From the NCBI GenBank assembly GCA_035325645.1, contig DAOKZK010000031.1, positions 1 through 29,392 on the forward strand: a DNA stretch of 29,392 nucleotides, in the 5' to 3' direction. Each line of letters begins with the position of its first letter. Position 1 is the first letter of the stretch. The position numbers were made by a program, and so were the translations under genes. Positions 14,474 to 22,131 of the stretch are shown piece by piece. This stretch comes from Macondimonas sp035325645 (lineage in GTDB: Bacteria > Pseudomonadota > Gammaproteobacteria > UBA5335). Under the pieces are notes generated by a model, which saw nothing but the letters and a program-made list of their open reading frames with translations, made no database searches and was not told where the DNA came from.

Positions 14474-16107
14474 CAGGAACGCCCCAGCCATTCGATGCGA
14501 TAGAGGTGCCGCTTCCGATCGCGGTAGTTCTGCACGGAGCCTTCGTAGCGCAAGGTTTCCAGCTTGGTGAGGTCGACGTCCACGATTAGCGCCATTTCTG
14601 TATTCGGCGTGCTTTCAGCCATGATGGCGTCGTGGGGGAAGGCGAAATCACTGGGGGAAAACACGGCGGACTCGGCATACTGGATGTCGAGGTTGTCGAC
14701 CTGGGGCAGATTGCCCACGCTGCCTGCGATGGCGACGTAGCATTCGTTTTCGATGGCGCGGGCCTGGGCACAGCGTTTCACCCGCAGGTAGCCGTTTTTG
14801 GTATCGGTCCAGAACGGCACGAACAGGATCTGCATCTGCTGATCGGCGAGGAGCCTCGCGAGTTCGGGAAATTCGACGTCATAGCAGATCAGGATGCCGA
14901 TCTTGCCGGCATCGGTCTCGAAAACGCGTAACTGATCGCCGCCCCGCATCACCCAGGCGCGCTGTTCATAAGGCGTGGGGTGGATCTTGTACTGGGCATC
15001 GACGGTGCCGTCACGCCGACACAGGTAGGCGACGTTGTAGAGCACGCCGTCCTCGTACAGCGGCATGCTGCCGGCAATGATGTTGATGTTGTAGCTCACG
15101 GCCAGGCGCGAGGTTTCCTCGCGCAGCCGCTCGGTATAGCTGGCCAGGTGGCGCATTCCGGAGACGCTGGATCCAGGCGGAAGCAGCCCCATCAGGGGCG
15201 CATTGAAGAACTCCGGCAACAGGGCAAAGTCGGACTGGTAGTCCGACAGGGCGTCGACGAAGAATTCGATCTGCTGGATCAGTTCCTCGACCGAATCGAT
15301 CCAGCGCATCTGCCACTGCAGGACGCCGAGCCGGACCCGGTCGCGACGCTGGCTGATGGCCGGTTGCGGTCGCGGTTCGTGGAAAATGTTGATCCATTCG
15401 AGCAGTGTTGCGTATCCGCGCGAGGCCCGGTCCTCGGGAAGATAGTTGCGCAGCACCCGCTTGACACGAAAGTCGTTGGACAACTGGAAGGACAGAATGG
15501 GATCGTAAATCTCCCGGTTCTGCACTTTCTCGATGTATTCCGGCGGCGACATCCGATCGGCGTAGGCGGCGTAGCCGGGGATGCGGCCGCCGGCGATGAT
15601 GGCCCGGAGATTGAGGTGCCGGCACAGGGACTTGCGAGCCTGGTAGAGCCGCCGTCCCAGGCGCATGTCGCGATAGTCCGGGTCGACGAAGACGTCGACG
15701 CCGTAGAGCACGTCCCCGTCGGGGTCATGGGTGGTGAGATAGGCGTTGCCGGTGATCTGGTCGTAGGTGTGCTGGTCGCCGAATTTCTCGTAGTCGACGA
15801 TGACTGCAAAGGCAGCCGCTACCACGCGGCCATTGTCTTCGATGCAGATCTGACCCTCGGGAAAGGTCGCGATCTGGGAATAGTATTTATCCCGCGGCCA
15901 GGCTCCGCCGAAATCGGCGTAGACGAGGTCCATGAGGCGGCGGATGTCGTCGTAATCCTCGCGGGCGAGATTGCGCAGGCGGAGTCGGTGCTCGGGGACG
16001 GGCTGCGATGATGGGGCATCCGTGTCGGCGGGAATCAAAGGACCTCCGGGACGGCGACTACCAGCGAACCTTGAAGCCGCGCGTATCGATGTGAATGAAG
16101 GGGCCAT
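14473..16107 (-). CDS. GNAT acetyltransferase-nitrilase superfamily fusion protein
   Basis: The 544-residue reading frame joins two enzyme domains. Residues about 42-195 form a GNAT acyltransferase domain, with VDVFVDPDYRDMRLGRRLYQ as the acetyl-CoA-binding motif. Residues about 257-540 form a carbon-nitrogen hydrolase domain with the Glu299-Lys374-Cys408 triad (LLPEFFNAP, YKIHPTPYEQ, LICYDVEFPE). This fused architecture is known (for example B. subtilis YhcX), but its substrate is unsettled. The ATG at 16107 overlaps the upstream gene by 50 bases and its first 38 residues look non-conserved. A TTG at 16038, 4 bases after GGAGG, would start just before the GNAT domain and may be the true start. 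It is the last gene of a three-gene minus-strand block. Confidence 0.88.
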   Translation of the reverse strand: MAPSFTSIRAASRFAGSRRPGGPLIPADTDAPSSQPVPEHRLRLRNLAREDYDDIRRLMDLVYADFGGAWPRDKYYSQIATFPEGQICIEDNGRVVAAAFAVIVDYEKFGDQHTYDQITGNAYLTTHDPDGDVLYGVDVFVDPDYRDMRLGRRLYQARKSLCRHLNLRAIIAGGRIPGYAAYADRMSPPEYIEKVQNREIYDPILSFQLSNDFRVKRVLRNYLPEDRASRGYATLLEWINIFHEPRPQPAISQRRDRVRLGVLQWQMRWIDSVEELIQQIEFFVDALSDYQSDFALLPEFFNAPLMGLLPPGSSVSGMRHLASYTERLREETSRLAVSYNINIIAGSMPLYEDGVLYNVAYLCRRDGTVDAQYKIHPTPYEQRAWVMRGGDQLRVFETDAGKIGILICYDVEFPELARLLADQQMQILFVPFWTDTKNGYLRVKRCAQARAIENECYVAIAGSVGNLPQVDNLDIQYAESAVFSPSDFAFPHDAIMAESTPNTEMALIVDVDLTKLETLRYEGSVQNYRDRKRHLYRIEWLGRS

Positions 16108-17023
16108 GATACGCGGTCCCCTTGTATCGACCCAGCCCGCCGACGAGGTGGGTATGCGTCTCTTCGAGCCCTTCTACCAGACTGGCCAGCCAGTCCGCGT
16201 CCTTCTGGTCGATGCGGCCGTCTTGATTGAGATCGTCCATGCGCCCGTCGCCGTCACGGTCGATGAAGACATCGGCCGCATCGCCCCACAGATGCCGGCT
16301 ATAGGTCGTTTCGTTGCCGACGCGACGATTGTAGGCAGGCGTGCGGTAGCCGCTCATGATGGCGAAGCTATCGACGCGGATGCCGTTCGTGTTCACCTCT
16401 TCCAGCACGGTTTCCAGCTTGAGCGCCAGACTGCTTTGCAGCACCAGATACTTGGTGCTCCCCGCTTCCTGCTTGCAGAGGAACTGCCCGATCCGAAAAT
16501 GCGGCGATACCCGAACGTCCAACAGATCGGGCGTGATTTCCACGAAACCCTGCGGGGGGCGGTAGCTGTCCATGTTTCGCAACGGCGTTTCCGGATAGTG
16601 GCCTATCGGATAGCCGTTCAGCGTGCCGTCGGCCGCCCGGCTGCGCGGATGCATCACGAAGACGTTGAACTGCATGACGTCGTTGGTGTTCAAGCCCTTG
16701 AGCCGCAGACGATAGAGCCCCGGCGTGATCGGTGCTTTCCAGACCCAGGAATGCGTTTCCACGGCATCGAGCCGGCCGCCTTCGGCCAGTGCCGCCAAGC
16801 GCAGGCCATCCGTTGCGCCCAGGACCTCGATGGGAACGACCTCGCCGGGCATGACGAAGGTCGCCAGCTCCCGATAGGGATTCACGGTCTCGCCGAAGGC
16901 GGCGGTGAATCGCGCCCGACCTGCGTCGAACGCGTCCATGCCTGCGGCGCTGGCGACGGTCGTCCAGAACAGCATCGTCGCCATCAGATGGCGCGCTGCG
17001 CGTAGGAAAAGTGATCTGGTCAT
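16058..17023 (-). CDS. M15-like zinc D,D-peptidase with EF-hand-like insert, exported
   Basis: I chose the ATG at 17023, which overlaps the upstream stop as ATGA and gives 321 residues starting MTRSLFLRAARHLMATMLFW, a signal peptide ending near ASAAG. The C-terminal third has the M15/DUF882-type zinc site: SGYRTPAYNRRVG, then SRHLWGDAADVFID (His244, Asp251) and FIHIDTRG (His311). Right after Asp251 comes an aspartate-rich stretch, residues about 255-275, reading DRDGDG and DLNQDGRIDQKD. This fits calcium-binding EF-hand or dockerin-type loops. The likely role is periplasmic cleavage of peptidoglycan peptides, coupled with the transpeptidase encoded just upstream. A long N-terminal extension frame inside the neighbour is not real. 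Confidence 0.85.
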   Translation of the reverse strand: MTRSLFLRAARHLMATMLFWTTVASAAGMDAFDAGRARFTAAFGETVNPYRELATFVMPGEVVPIEVLGATDGLRLAALAEGGRLDAVETHSWVWKAPITPGLYRLRLKGLNTNDVMQFNVFVMHPRSRAADGTLNGYPIGHYPETPLRNMDSYRPPQGFVEITPDLLDVRVSPHFRIGQFLCKQEAGSTKYLVLQSSLALKLETVLEEVNTNGIRVDSFAIMSGYRTPAYNRRVGNETTYSRHLWGDAADVFIDRDGDGRMDDLNQDGRIDQKDADWLASLVEGLEETHTHLVGGLGRYKGTAYHGPFIHIDTRGFKVRW

Positions 17024-18729
17024 GGCTGCTTCCATGGGGTTCGCGCCAGCTTGCGGGCTAGCATCTCGTCGTTGCCATAGATGTCCTCGCGCAGATTCAG
17101 CTCGCCGGTCTGCGCATCCGGCCATGCCGTCCAGTAGACGAACTCGATGGGTACCGGATCGATGCGGATGGTTTTCGTCTTGCCCGCTTCGATCAGCGCT
17201 TCCATGCGTTCGCGCGCCCATTGCCCATCCTGGTTCAGGAGAAATTCCGCCAGCGACAGGGGATCCTCCACCCGAATGCAACCTGAACTATACATGCGGC
17301 GGGCGCGATTGAAGAGCTGTTTGGACGGCGTATCGTGCAGGTAGATCTGATCATGGTTGGGAAACAGGAACTTGACGCGACCCAGCGAGTTCTGTGGGCC
17401 CGGCGCCTGGCGGATCTGCAACGCCGGGAGCGGCTGGCCCGATTCGACCAGCGTCTTGACCGCCGCCCCGTCGAGCGTGACCGGACCTTCATCGCCGCGC
17501 ATCGACAGGGTCATCCCGGCTTTCTCGGGATAAGCAGGGTCGGCCATGATCTTCGGCAGGAGGTCCTCCTGGACGAGCCGCCGGGGGACGGTCCAGGTGG
17601 GGTTGAAGATCACCGTATCGATGTTGCCCCGTAGCAGGGGCGTGGGCCGGTACTGCTGGCCAACGATGACCCGCGTCTCCCAGACCGTTTTGCCATGCCG
17701 CAGCGCCGCGAGCGTGAAGCCCGGGATGTTGACACGAACCAGCCGGTCCTCAGGCGCCACGCGGGTCCAGCGCTGCCGTTCCAGATTGGCAAGCACCTGA
17801 TCGATGCGGCGTTGTCTCGGGATGTTGAGCATGGCGGCGGTCTGAGGCCCGACGTGCCCGTCCGCGTCGAGCCCAGTGAGCACCTGAAACCGTCGCACCC
17901 GTTCGACCAGCGCGGCGTCGTAGACATCATTCTGCGCGTCGATCGCCGTTTCGGCCTGCGGTGGCTCGGGCGCAACGATGCGCTCCCACGCCTCCATCGC
18001 GCGGCGCAGCGGAATGACCCGCGGATCCCGGTCCCCGGGACGCAGGGTCGGCCCCGCGGGCAGGGCCGGAAAGTCCGCCGCTTGCCGAAGCCGGTGAAGG
18101 ACCGTCTGGAGCCGCGCATAAGTCGCGGGATCAAGAGGCTGCGGTGCCAGCGCCTCGACCACCCGGTCGGTACGGATCGACGCTTCGAGTCGCGCCGTCA
18201 GGGCCGGCAGGGCGTCGATCGACGCGACCGGGAATCCCGCCACACTGGGATGGGCTCGTCCGCTGCCCAGATGCACGCACAGGGTCATGAAGGCGTCTGT
18301 TGCGAGTCGATCGACCTCTTTGAGTACCGATTCAGGTGCGGGTTGCCCGTTCCCTTCGCGCAGACCGTCCTCCAGACGGGCGAGGTGGTAGTCCGTGGCG
18401 TCCAGGCCATGTGCGTCGAGCGTCCGCAGGAATTCCACCAGATGAAGCAGGGCTGGACGCGGGGCGCCCGAGTCATCGAACCAGATCGGCACGCCGTCTC
18501 GATCGGCCACGTATCGATCGACCGCCGGGGCGCTCCAGAGGCCTGGTAGCGGCGCTGCCGCGCCGGCCGCGGTGACGGGCACCACGAGGATCAGCAAGCT
18601 CAACAGCCATGCGCGGTGGAGGCGCCGGCGGCCCCTTGAGTCGGTCCGGGCCGCGATGCCGGACGCACGGGTCGGTCCGGGCGCGCGCAGCATTTCTTTC
18701 ATTGGAGGCATTGGTCTAGGCACGATCAT
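17020..18729 (-). CDS. L,D-transpeptidase, YcbB/LdtD type
   Basis: The 569-residue product resembles E. coli YcbB (LdtD), which makes 3-3 cross-links in peptidoglycan. A basic N-terminus leads into one hydrophobic segment (about residues 41-60, AWLLSLLILVVPVTAAG), a signal or anchor. A middle part contains a peptidoglycan-binding repeat (FQVLTGLDADGHVGPQTAAML, about residues 283-303). The catalytic YkuD domain carries HDTPSKQLFNRARRMYSSGC with Cys484 followed by IRV. The start is uncertain: ATG 18729 is used here, and ATGs 9 and 12 codons later are alternatives. Its stop overlaps the peptidase start by 4 bases, so the two are likely co-translated. Confidence 0.92.
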   Translation of the reverse strand: MIVPRPMPPMKEMLRAPGPTRASGIAARTDSRGRRRLHRAWLLSLLILVVPVTAAGAAAPLPGLWSAPAVDRYVADRDGVPIWFDDSGAPRPALLHLVEFLRTLDAHGLDATDYHLARLEDGLREGNGQPAPESVLKEVDRLATDAFMTLCVHLGSGRAHPSVAGFPVASIDALPALTARLEASIRTDRVVEALAPQPLDPATYARLQTVLHRLRQAADFPALPAGPTLRPGDRDPRVIPLRRAMEAWERIVAPEPPQAETAIDAQNDVYDAALVERVRRFQVLTGLDADGHVGPQTAAMLNIPRQRRIDQVLANLERQRWTRVAPEDRLVRVNIPGFTLAALRHGKTVWETRVIVGQQYRPTPLLRGNIDTVIFNPTWTVPRRLVQEDLLPKIMADPAYPEKAGMTLSMRGDEGPVTLDGAAVKTLVESGQPLPALQIRQAPGPQNSLGRVKFLFPNHDQIYLHDTPSKQLFNRARRMYSSGCIRVEDPLSLAEFLLNQDGQWARERMEALIEAGKTKTIRIDPVPIEFVYWTAWPDAQTGELNLREDIYGNDEMLARKLARTPWKQP

Positions 18730-18892
18730 CCTTTCTCAGCCGTGGACCGCATGGGTCGCGGTGGCGATGCCCATCCGCTGGCGGTTGGGATAGACTGCCT
18801 TCCCATTGGCACGATGGCAATGTCGGCGCTGGCGGCGTGACCTGAATGCGCTCCGGCGAATCCTGCCTCGGCCGCCGACGTGAGGAAGGGCC
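18730..18892. other. Divergent intergenic region
   Basis: These 163 bases separate the minus-strand transpeptidase gene from the plus-strand 98-codon gene and must hold promoters for both directions. I see the ribosome binding site GAGGAAGGG just before 18893, but no convincing -35/-10 pair or operator. Confidence 0.5.
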
Positions 18893-19189
18893 ATGGACAC
18901 GTCGATCTTCTATTTCGTCCTCGAGGTGCGGTCTGCCGTCGCGGAGGGCTCCCGGCTCGGCGGCGGCTACGTCCACTGCTGGATGCGTCAGCCGACCCCC
19001 GAGGCCGCTCGCGCGCTGGCGGTCGAGCGGGTGCGAGCCGAAGGCTGGGCAGTGACGTCCTGCTCCGAACCCACCGCGACCCGGCGCAGCGATTTCCTGT
19101 TCGACGACGAATCGCTCGAGGGCTACGAGCTGGCGCTGCGCGATGGCGAGGCCCTGGTGATGCACGGCTGGATCTTCGAAGGGGACTGA
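18893..19189 (+). CDS. Small conserved-looking protein of unknown function
   Basis: The 98-residue frame has a strong ribosome binding site, GAGGAAGGG, ending 3 bases before the ATG. I do not recognise the family. It is acidic towards the C-terminus (FLFDDESLEGYELALRDGEA), has no signal peptide or membrane segment, and contains two cysteines (in HCWMRQ and TSCSEP) plus two tryptophans. It starts with a strand-rich pattern (SIFYFVLEV) followed by a helix (PEAARALAVERVRAEGW), consistent with a small alpha/beta domain. Its TGA abuts the GTG of the broken sulfotransferase gene (TGAGTG), so it was probably co-transcribed with it. The unbroken frame beside a decayed neighbour suggests it is still under selection. 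Confidence 0.75.
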   Translation: MDTSIFYFVLEVRSAVAEGSRLGGGYVHCWMRQPTPEAARALAVERVRAEGWAVTSCSEPTATRRSDFLFDDESLEGYELALRDGEALVMHGWIFEGD

Positions 19190-20029
19190 GTGCCCGCACC
19201 CGATTTCCTCATCATCGGCGCCCAGAAGGCCGGCCGAGTTGGCTGGCGCACAATCTCGCCCAGCACCCCGGCATGTATCTCCCGCCGCAAGAGCTGCATT
19301 GCTTCGACAAGTCGGCGCGCTTCGGGCGCAGACCGGCTTGGTACGAAACGCAGTTTGCGCCCGCGCCCGGGGCCTGCTGCATCGGCGAGAAAACGCCGGA
19401 CTATCTGTGGAGCGACGAGAGGGGCGGTGAGGATCATACGCCCGGGATCGTCGAGCCGCATCCATGCGGCCTACCCTGATCTACGGCTCATCTGTGTGCT
19501 GCGCGACCCGGTCGCGCGCGCCGTGTCGACAGCGCGCCATCTGCTGCAGACCGGCCGGGTGCGCTCGTCGACATCGTTGGACGCCCTACTGTTCGGCGCG
19601 GCCATCGCGCTGGTCAAACCTCACGGCGTGCTCGCGCAGGGTTTCCATGCCCGTCATTTGCGGCGCTACCTCGCCTTGTTCGGCACCGAACGGATGTGCG
19701 TACTGTTCTACGAGGACGACCTGCGAGACGATCCTGCCGGCACGCTGCAACCGGTTTGCCGCTTTCTTGGCGTCGGGGCAGACTTCGATTTTCCGGATGG
19801 CTTGCAGCGGATCAACGATCCGGGCTTCAGCCGCCGGGCATTGACGCTGTCCTATGCCTTGCCGTGGCTGGGCCGACCCATCCGCGCAATCGATCGTCGC
19901 TGGGCCGCGCCATACCGACCGGAGGCCTCGGCCGGCACGCGGGCCGTGCTGGAGAGGCTGTAGGCGCCCGCCCATGCCGAACGGTTCAGCCTGCTGGGGC
20001 GATCGGCGTCGACTTGGCGCATGCCTTAG
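19190..20029 (+). pseudogene. Sulfotransferase, disrupted by two frameshifts and one stop codon
   Basis: Read across frames, the sequence gives a PAPS-dependent sulfotransferase of about 280 residues. It starts at GTG 19190 with PDFLIIGAQKAG, the 5'-phosphosulfate loop. At about 19235 the frame shifts: WLAHNLAQHPGMYLPPQELH continues in the -1 frame, fitting loss of one base after codon GGC. That frame runs to GEKTPDYLWSDE. At about 19456 an extra C returns it to the first frame, giving RIHAAYPDLRLICVLRDPVA, the 3'-phosphate-binding region. A TAG at 19961-19963 then stands where the family usually has a tyrosine, followed by APAHAERFSLLGRSASTWRM and a second stop at 20027-20029. Three lesions argue for a decayed gene, although the two frameshifts alone could be sequence errors. 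Confidence 0.85.
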
Positions 20030-20032
20030 AAT

Positions 20033-20061
20033 GGCCCCTCCTGGGCATCGGCGGAGGGGCC
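20033..20061 (+). promoter_or_regulatory. Perfect 9 bp hairpin enclosing the ribosome binding site of the SRPBCC gene
   Basis: GGCCCCTCC at 20033-20041 and GGAGGGGCC at 20053-20061 are perfect inverted repeats around an 11-base loop. The right arm contains the Shine-Dalgarno sequence GGAGGGG and touches the GTG start at 20062. In RNA this stem would hide the ribosome binding site. TAGAAT at 20027-20032 resembles a -10 element, although I see no matching -35. A transcript from there would begin within the left arm. Confidence 0.55.
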
Positions 20062-20535
20062 GTGGAATTTGCCTGTGAGGTCGAGATCGACGCGCCAGCC
20101 GAACGCATCTTTCCGTGGCTGGAAGACCCGGCGCGGATGCAGCAGTGGGTGCAGGGGCTCGAGCATTCGGAGTATCTCGCGCCCGTCGCGGCGCCGACCG
20201 TGGGCACGCGCTTCCGCCAGCGCATGCGCGAAATGGGCCGCACCGTCACCTATGACGGCGAGGTCATCCGGCGGGAACCCCCCGCTGCCCTGGAAGTCGT
20301 CCTGACCCACCGACGCTTCGAGATGCGCATCGCCTATCGGCTCGATCCGCGCGCTCAGGGGACCCATCTGCGCTACGCTTTGCACTTGCGCGCGCTTGAT
20401 AGTACCGTGGCCCGGATGGAGCGGGCGCTGGGTTGGATGCTGGAACGCGGCGCCCGCCAGCAACTCGCGAGACTCAAGCGTTGCGTTGAGGACGAACTCG
20501 ACTCGGACGACAAGATCCGCAAAAGCAGTCTATAG
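20062..20535 (+). CDS. SRPBCC-family protein (START/polyketide cyclase-like)
   Basis: Starting at GTG 20062, just after GGAGGGGCC, the product is 157 residues. It begins VEFACEVEIDAPAERIFPWLEDPARMQQWVQG, shown here as the typical first strand and helices of the SRPBCC fold. The middle strands have VTYDGEVIRREPPAALEVVL, and a long C-terminal helix follows (MERALGWMLERGARQQLARLKRCVED). Proteins of this fold bind hydrophobic ligands; no ligand or pathway can be inferred here. No signal peptide is present, so it is cytosolic. It lies directly downstream of the sulfotransferase pseudogene and could once have been part of the same transcript. Confidence 0.82.
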   Translation: MEFACEVEIDAPAERIFPWLEDPARMQQWVQGLEHSEYLAPVAAPTVGTRFRQRMREMGRTVTYDGEVIRREPPAALEVVLTHRRFEMRIAYRLDPRAQGTHLRYALHLRALDSTVARMERALGWMLERGARQQLARLKRCVEDELDSDDKIRKSSL

Positions 20536-20730
20536 TGGTGATCAACCCGGCTGCTGAGCGCAGGCTCTGCGGTCGACATTCGCCACCCGGTGGAAATTCG
20601 GGCAAGGGATTGCACAAAAACGAAGTGAAACGGCGCCGGCGCCGCGGGTCTCCTCCCATGCCGGCGCACATAACAACGCCCCAGGGATTCGGGGGCCAGC
20701 ACCATGATGGGTATGAAGGAGATGTCCGCG

Positions 20731-21552
20731 ATGATGCGAAGGATGATGAAGGGGCTGCTCGTGGCCTGCGCGCTCACCGTTGCCGGCTGTGCGTCCGACA
20801 GGCCGAATGTCAGTTACGAGGTGCCACAGCAAAAGGTCTTGAAGGGGTCGCACCAGCGCGTCGCGCTGTTCACGGTCGAAGAGCCGGCGGTGTATGACGT
20901 GCGCATCTATCGTTACCCTGGTCCGGATACCCCAGGCATCACCCTGCCGGGCCGCATCGTCGGTACGACCGTGACGGCCGCGGGACGCCAGGCGGATACG
21001 GCCAGCCGCACCCTGCAGCTGACCCAGGCCATCAATGAGTGGAACTTCAACATCGGCCGCAAACTCACCGATGATGTGAAGAAGCGCCTTGAGGCCAACG
21101 GTTACGCCGTGGAAGAAGTGCATACGGACAACCACCGTCACACCACGGCCTATCGCAACCACAAGTATCTCGGTACCTACCCCGCGGTCAGTCAGCCGGT
21201 CGATGCCTATCTGCACCTCTACATCGAGTTTGCCGGCTACACGGCGCCGACGCCGACCGAGCCGTACACCCCGACGCTGGAGGTGTTCATGGATCTGGTC
21301 GACCCGAACACCAAGGCGCGTCAATATGCCGCCAGCCTGGTCTACGGCGGCCCGGTGCCGGTCAACGATGCCAACAACATGCCGGCCGACCCGAAGTACA
21401 CAGTGCGTGACTTCCAGTGGCTCTGCGCCGGCCCGGAAGCCTGCGAGGAAAACCCGGCCGTGAAGGGCTTGCGTGCCGCCTCCGAGGGCATCAGCGAGCT
21501 GATTGAACGGCACCTGTTCGCCAAGGCCATGCCGCGCGGCGTGCAGCCCTGA
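20731..21552 (+). CDS. Orphan lipoprotein of unknown function
   Basis: The product has a lipoprotein signal peptide, MMRRMMKGLLVACALTVAGC, with lipobox VAGC, so Cys20 would be lipidated. I prefer the ATG at 20731 because AAGGAG at 20716-20721 lies 9 bases before it; the ATG at 20704 would add nine residues and is possible. The mature part is about 254 residues with no family I recognise. It contains two tyrosine- and proline-rich blocks (DVRIYRYPGPDTPGITLPG and YTAPTPTEPYTPTLEVFMD). Two cysteines near the end (WLCAGPEACEEN) could form a disulfide. There is no Asp at +2 (Ser follows Ala), which is compatible with outer membrane sorting. A strong terminator follows 20 bases after the stop. Confidence 0.85.
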   Translation: MMRRMMKGLLVACALTVAGCASDRPNVSYEVPQQKVLKGSHQRVALFTVEEPAVYDVRIYRYPGPDTPGITLPGRIVGTTVTAAGRQADTASRTLQLTQAINEWNFNIGRKLTDDVKKRLEANGYAVEEVHTDNHRHTTAYRNHKYLGTYPAVSQPVDAYLHLYIEFAGYTAPTPTEPYTPTLEVFMDLVDPNTKARQYAASLVYGGPVPVNDANNMPADPKYTVRDFQWLCAGPEACEENPAVKGLRAASEGISELIERHLFAKAMPRGVQP

Positions 21553-21572
21553 TTTGACCGTTCCTGGAAAAA

Positions 21573-21597
21573 AGAGGGCCCTGCGGGGCCCTTTTTT
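21573..21597. terminator. Bidirectional rho-independent terminator
   Basis: GGGCCC at 21576-21581 pairs with GGGCCC at 21586-21591 around the loop TGCG. A-rich sequence lies on the left and a T-run at 21592-21597 on the right. It therefore works on + for the lipoprotein gene and on - for the folA end of the lgt-thyA-folA operon. Confidence 0.9.
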
Positions 21598-21621
21598 GTG
21601 ATGCATCCAACGGCTGGCGGG

Positions 21622-22131
21622 TCAGTGCCGCGAGGTCTCGCGCGTCCAGTGCTCGAAGCGCATGGCGTGCGGGTTGGCGGCATCGGCCGGATGGTGTGAC
21701 TCGGCGATCCGCGTCCAGTCTGCCGGCGTCAGCGCCGGGAAAAACGCATCGGCGTCGACCTCGGTATCCACCCGCGTCAGAAAGACCTCATCGGCAAGCG
21801 GCAGGAAAGCGGCGTAGACCTGCCCGCCGCCGATGACCATCACAGGATCGCTGCCGGCAGCGGAGAGCGCCTCCTCCACGCTGCCGACCCGCTCGGCGCC
21901 GGGAAAATGCTTCGCGGCATCGCGCGACAAAACGATATTCTGCCGGCCCGGCAGCGCGCGGCCGATGGCGGCGTAGGTGTTTGCACCCATGACCACGGCG
22001 TGACCCAGGGTCAGCGCCTTGAAATGCGCCAGATCCGCCGGCAGATGCCAGGGCATGCGGTTGTCCCGCCCAATGCCCCAGCGCCGGTCACAGGCCGCGA
22101 CGAGCGCGATGCGCGGCCGGCCGCGATTCAT
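21622..22131 (-). CDS. folA: Dihydrofolate reductase
   Basis: The 169-residue enzyme reduces dihydrofolate to tetrahydrofolate with NADPH. It carries IALVAACDRRWGIGRDNRMPWHLPADLAHFK in overlapping blocks, with the catalytic acid at Asp33 (Asp27 in E. coli), then VVMGANTYAAIGRALPGR and VMVIGGGQVYAAFLP, the cofactor-binding motifs. Its ATG overlaps the thyA stop as ATGA. The pairing is logical, since thymidylate synthase produces the dihydrofolate that this enzyme recycles. The gene ends next to the bidirectional terminator. Confidence 0.96.
   Translation of the reverse strand: MNRGRPRIALVAACDRRWGIGRDNRMPWHLPADLAHFKALTLGHAVVMGANTYAAIGRALPGRQNIVLSRDAAKHFPGAERVGSVEEALSAAGSDPVMVIGGGQVYAAFLPLADEVFLTRVDTEVDADAFFPALTPADWTRIAESHHPADAANPHAMRFEHWTRETSRH

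Noticed and set aside
14980..16011. 343-codon plus-strand frame opposite the GNAT-nitrilase gene
   Set aside because: The minus-strand gene has complete catalytic motifs in two domains; the plus frame has none and no ribosome binding site.
15971..17005. 344-codon plus-strand frame opposite the M15-like peptidase
   Set aside because: It is a shadow of the peptidase gene, with arginine- and alanine-rich composition and no recognisable domain.
19190..19480. Programmed frameshifting in the sulfotransferase gene
   Set aside because: No slippery heptamer or following structure is seen at either shift, the two shifts are in opposite directions, and an in-frame stop follows, so decay is the simpler reading.
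20542..21606. 354-codon minus-strand frame opposite the lipoprotein gene
   Set aside because: The plus strand has a signal peptide with lipobox, a ribosome binding site and a terminator; the antisense frame runs through that terminator.
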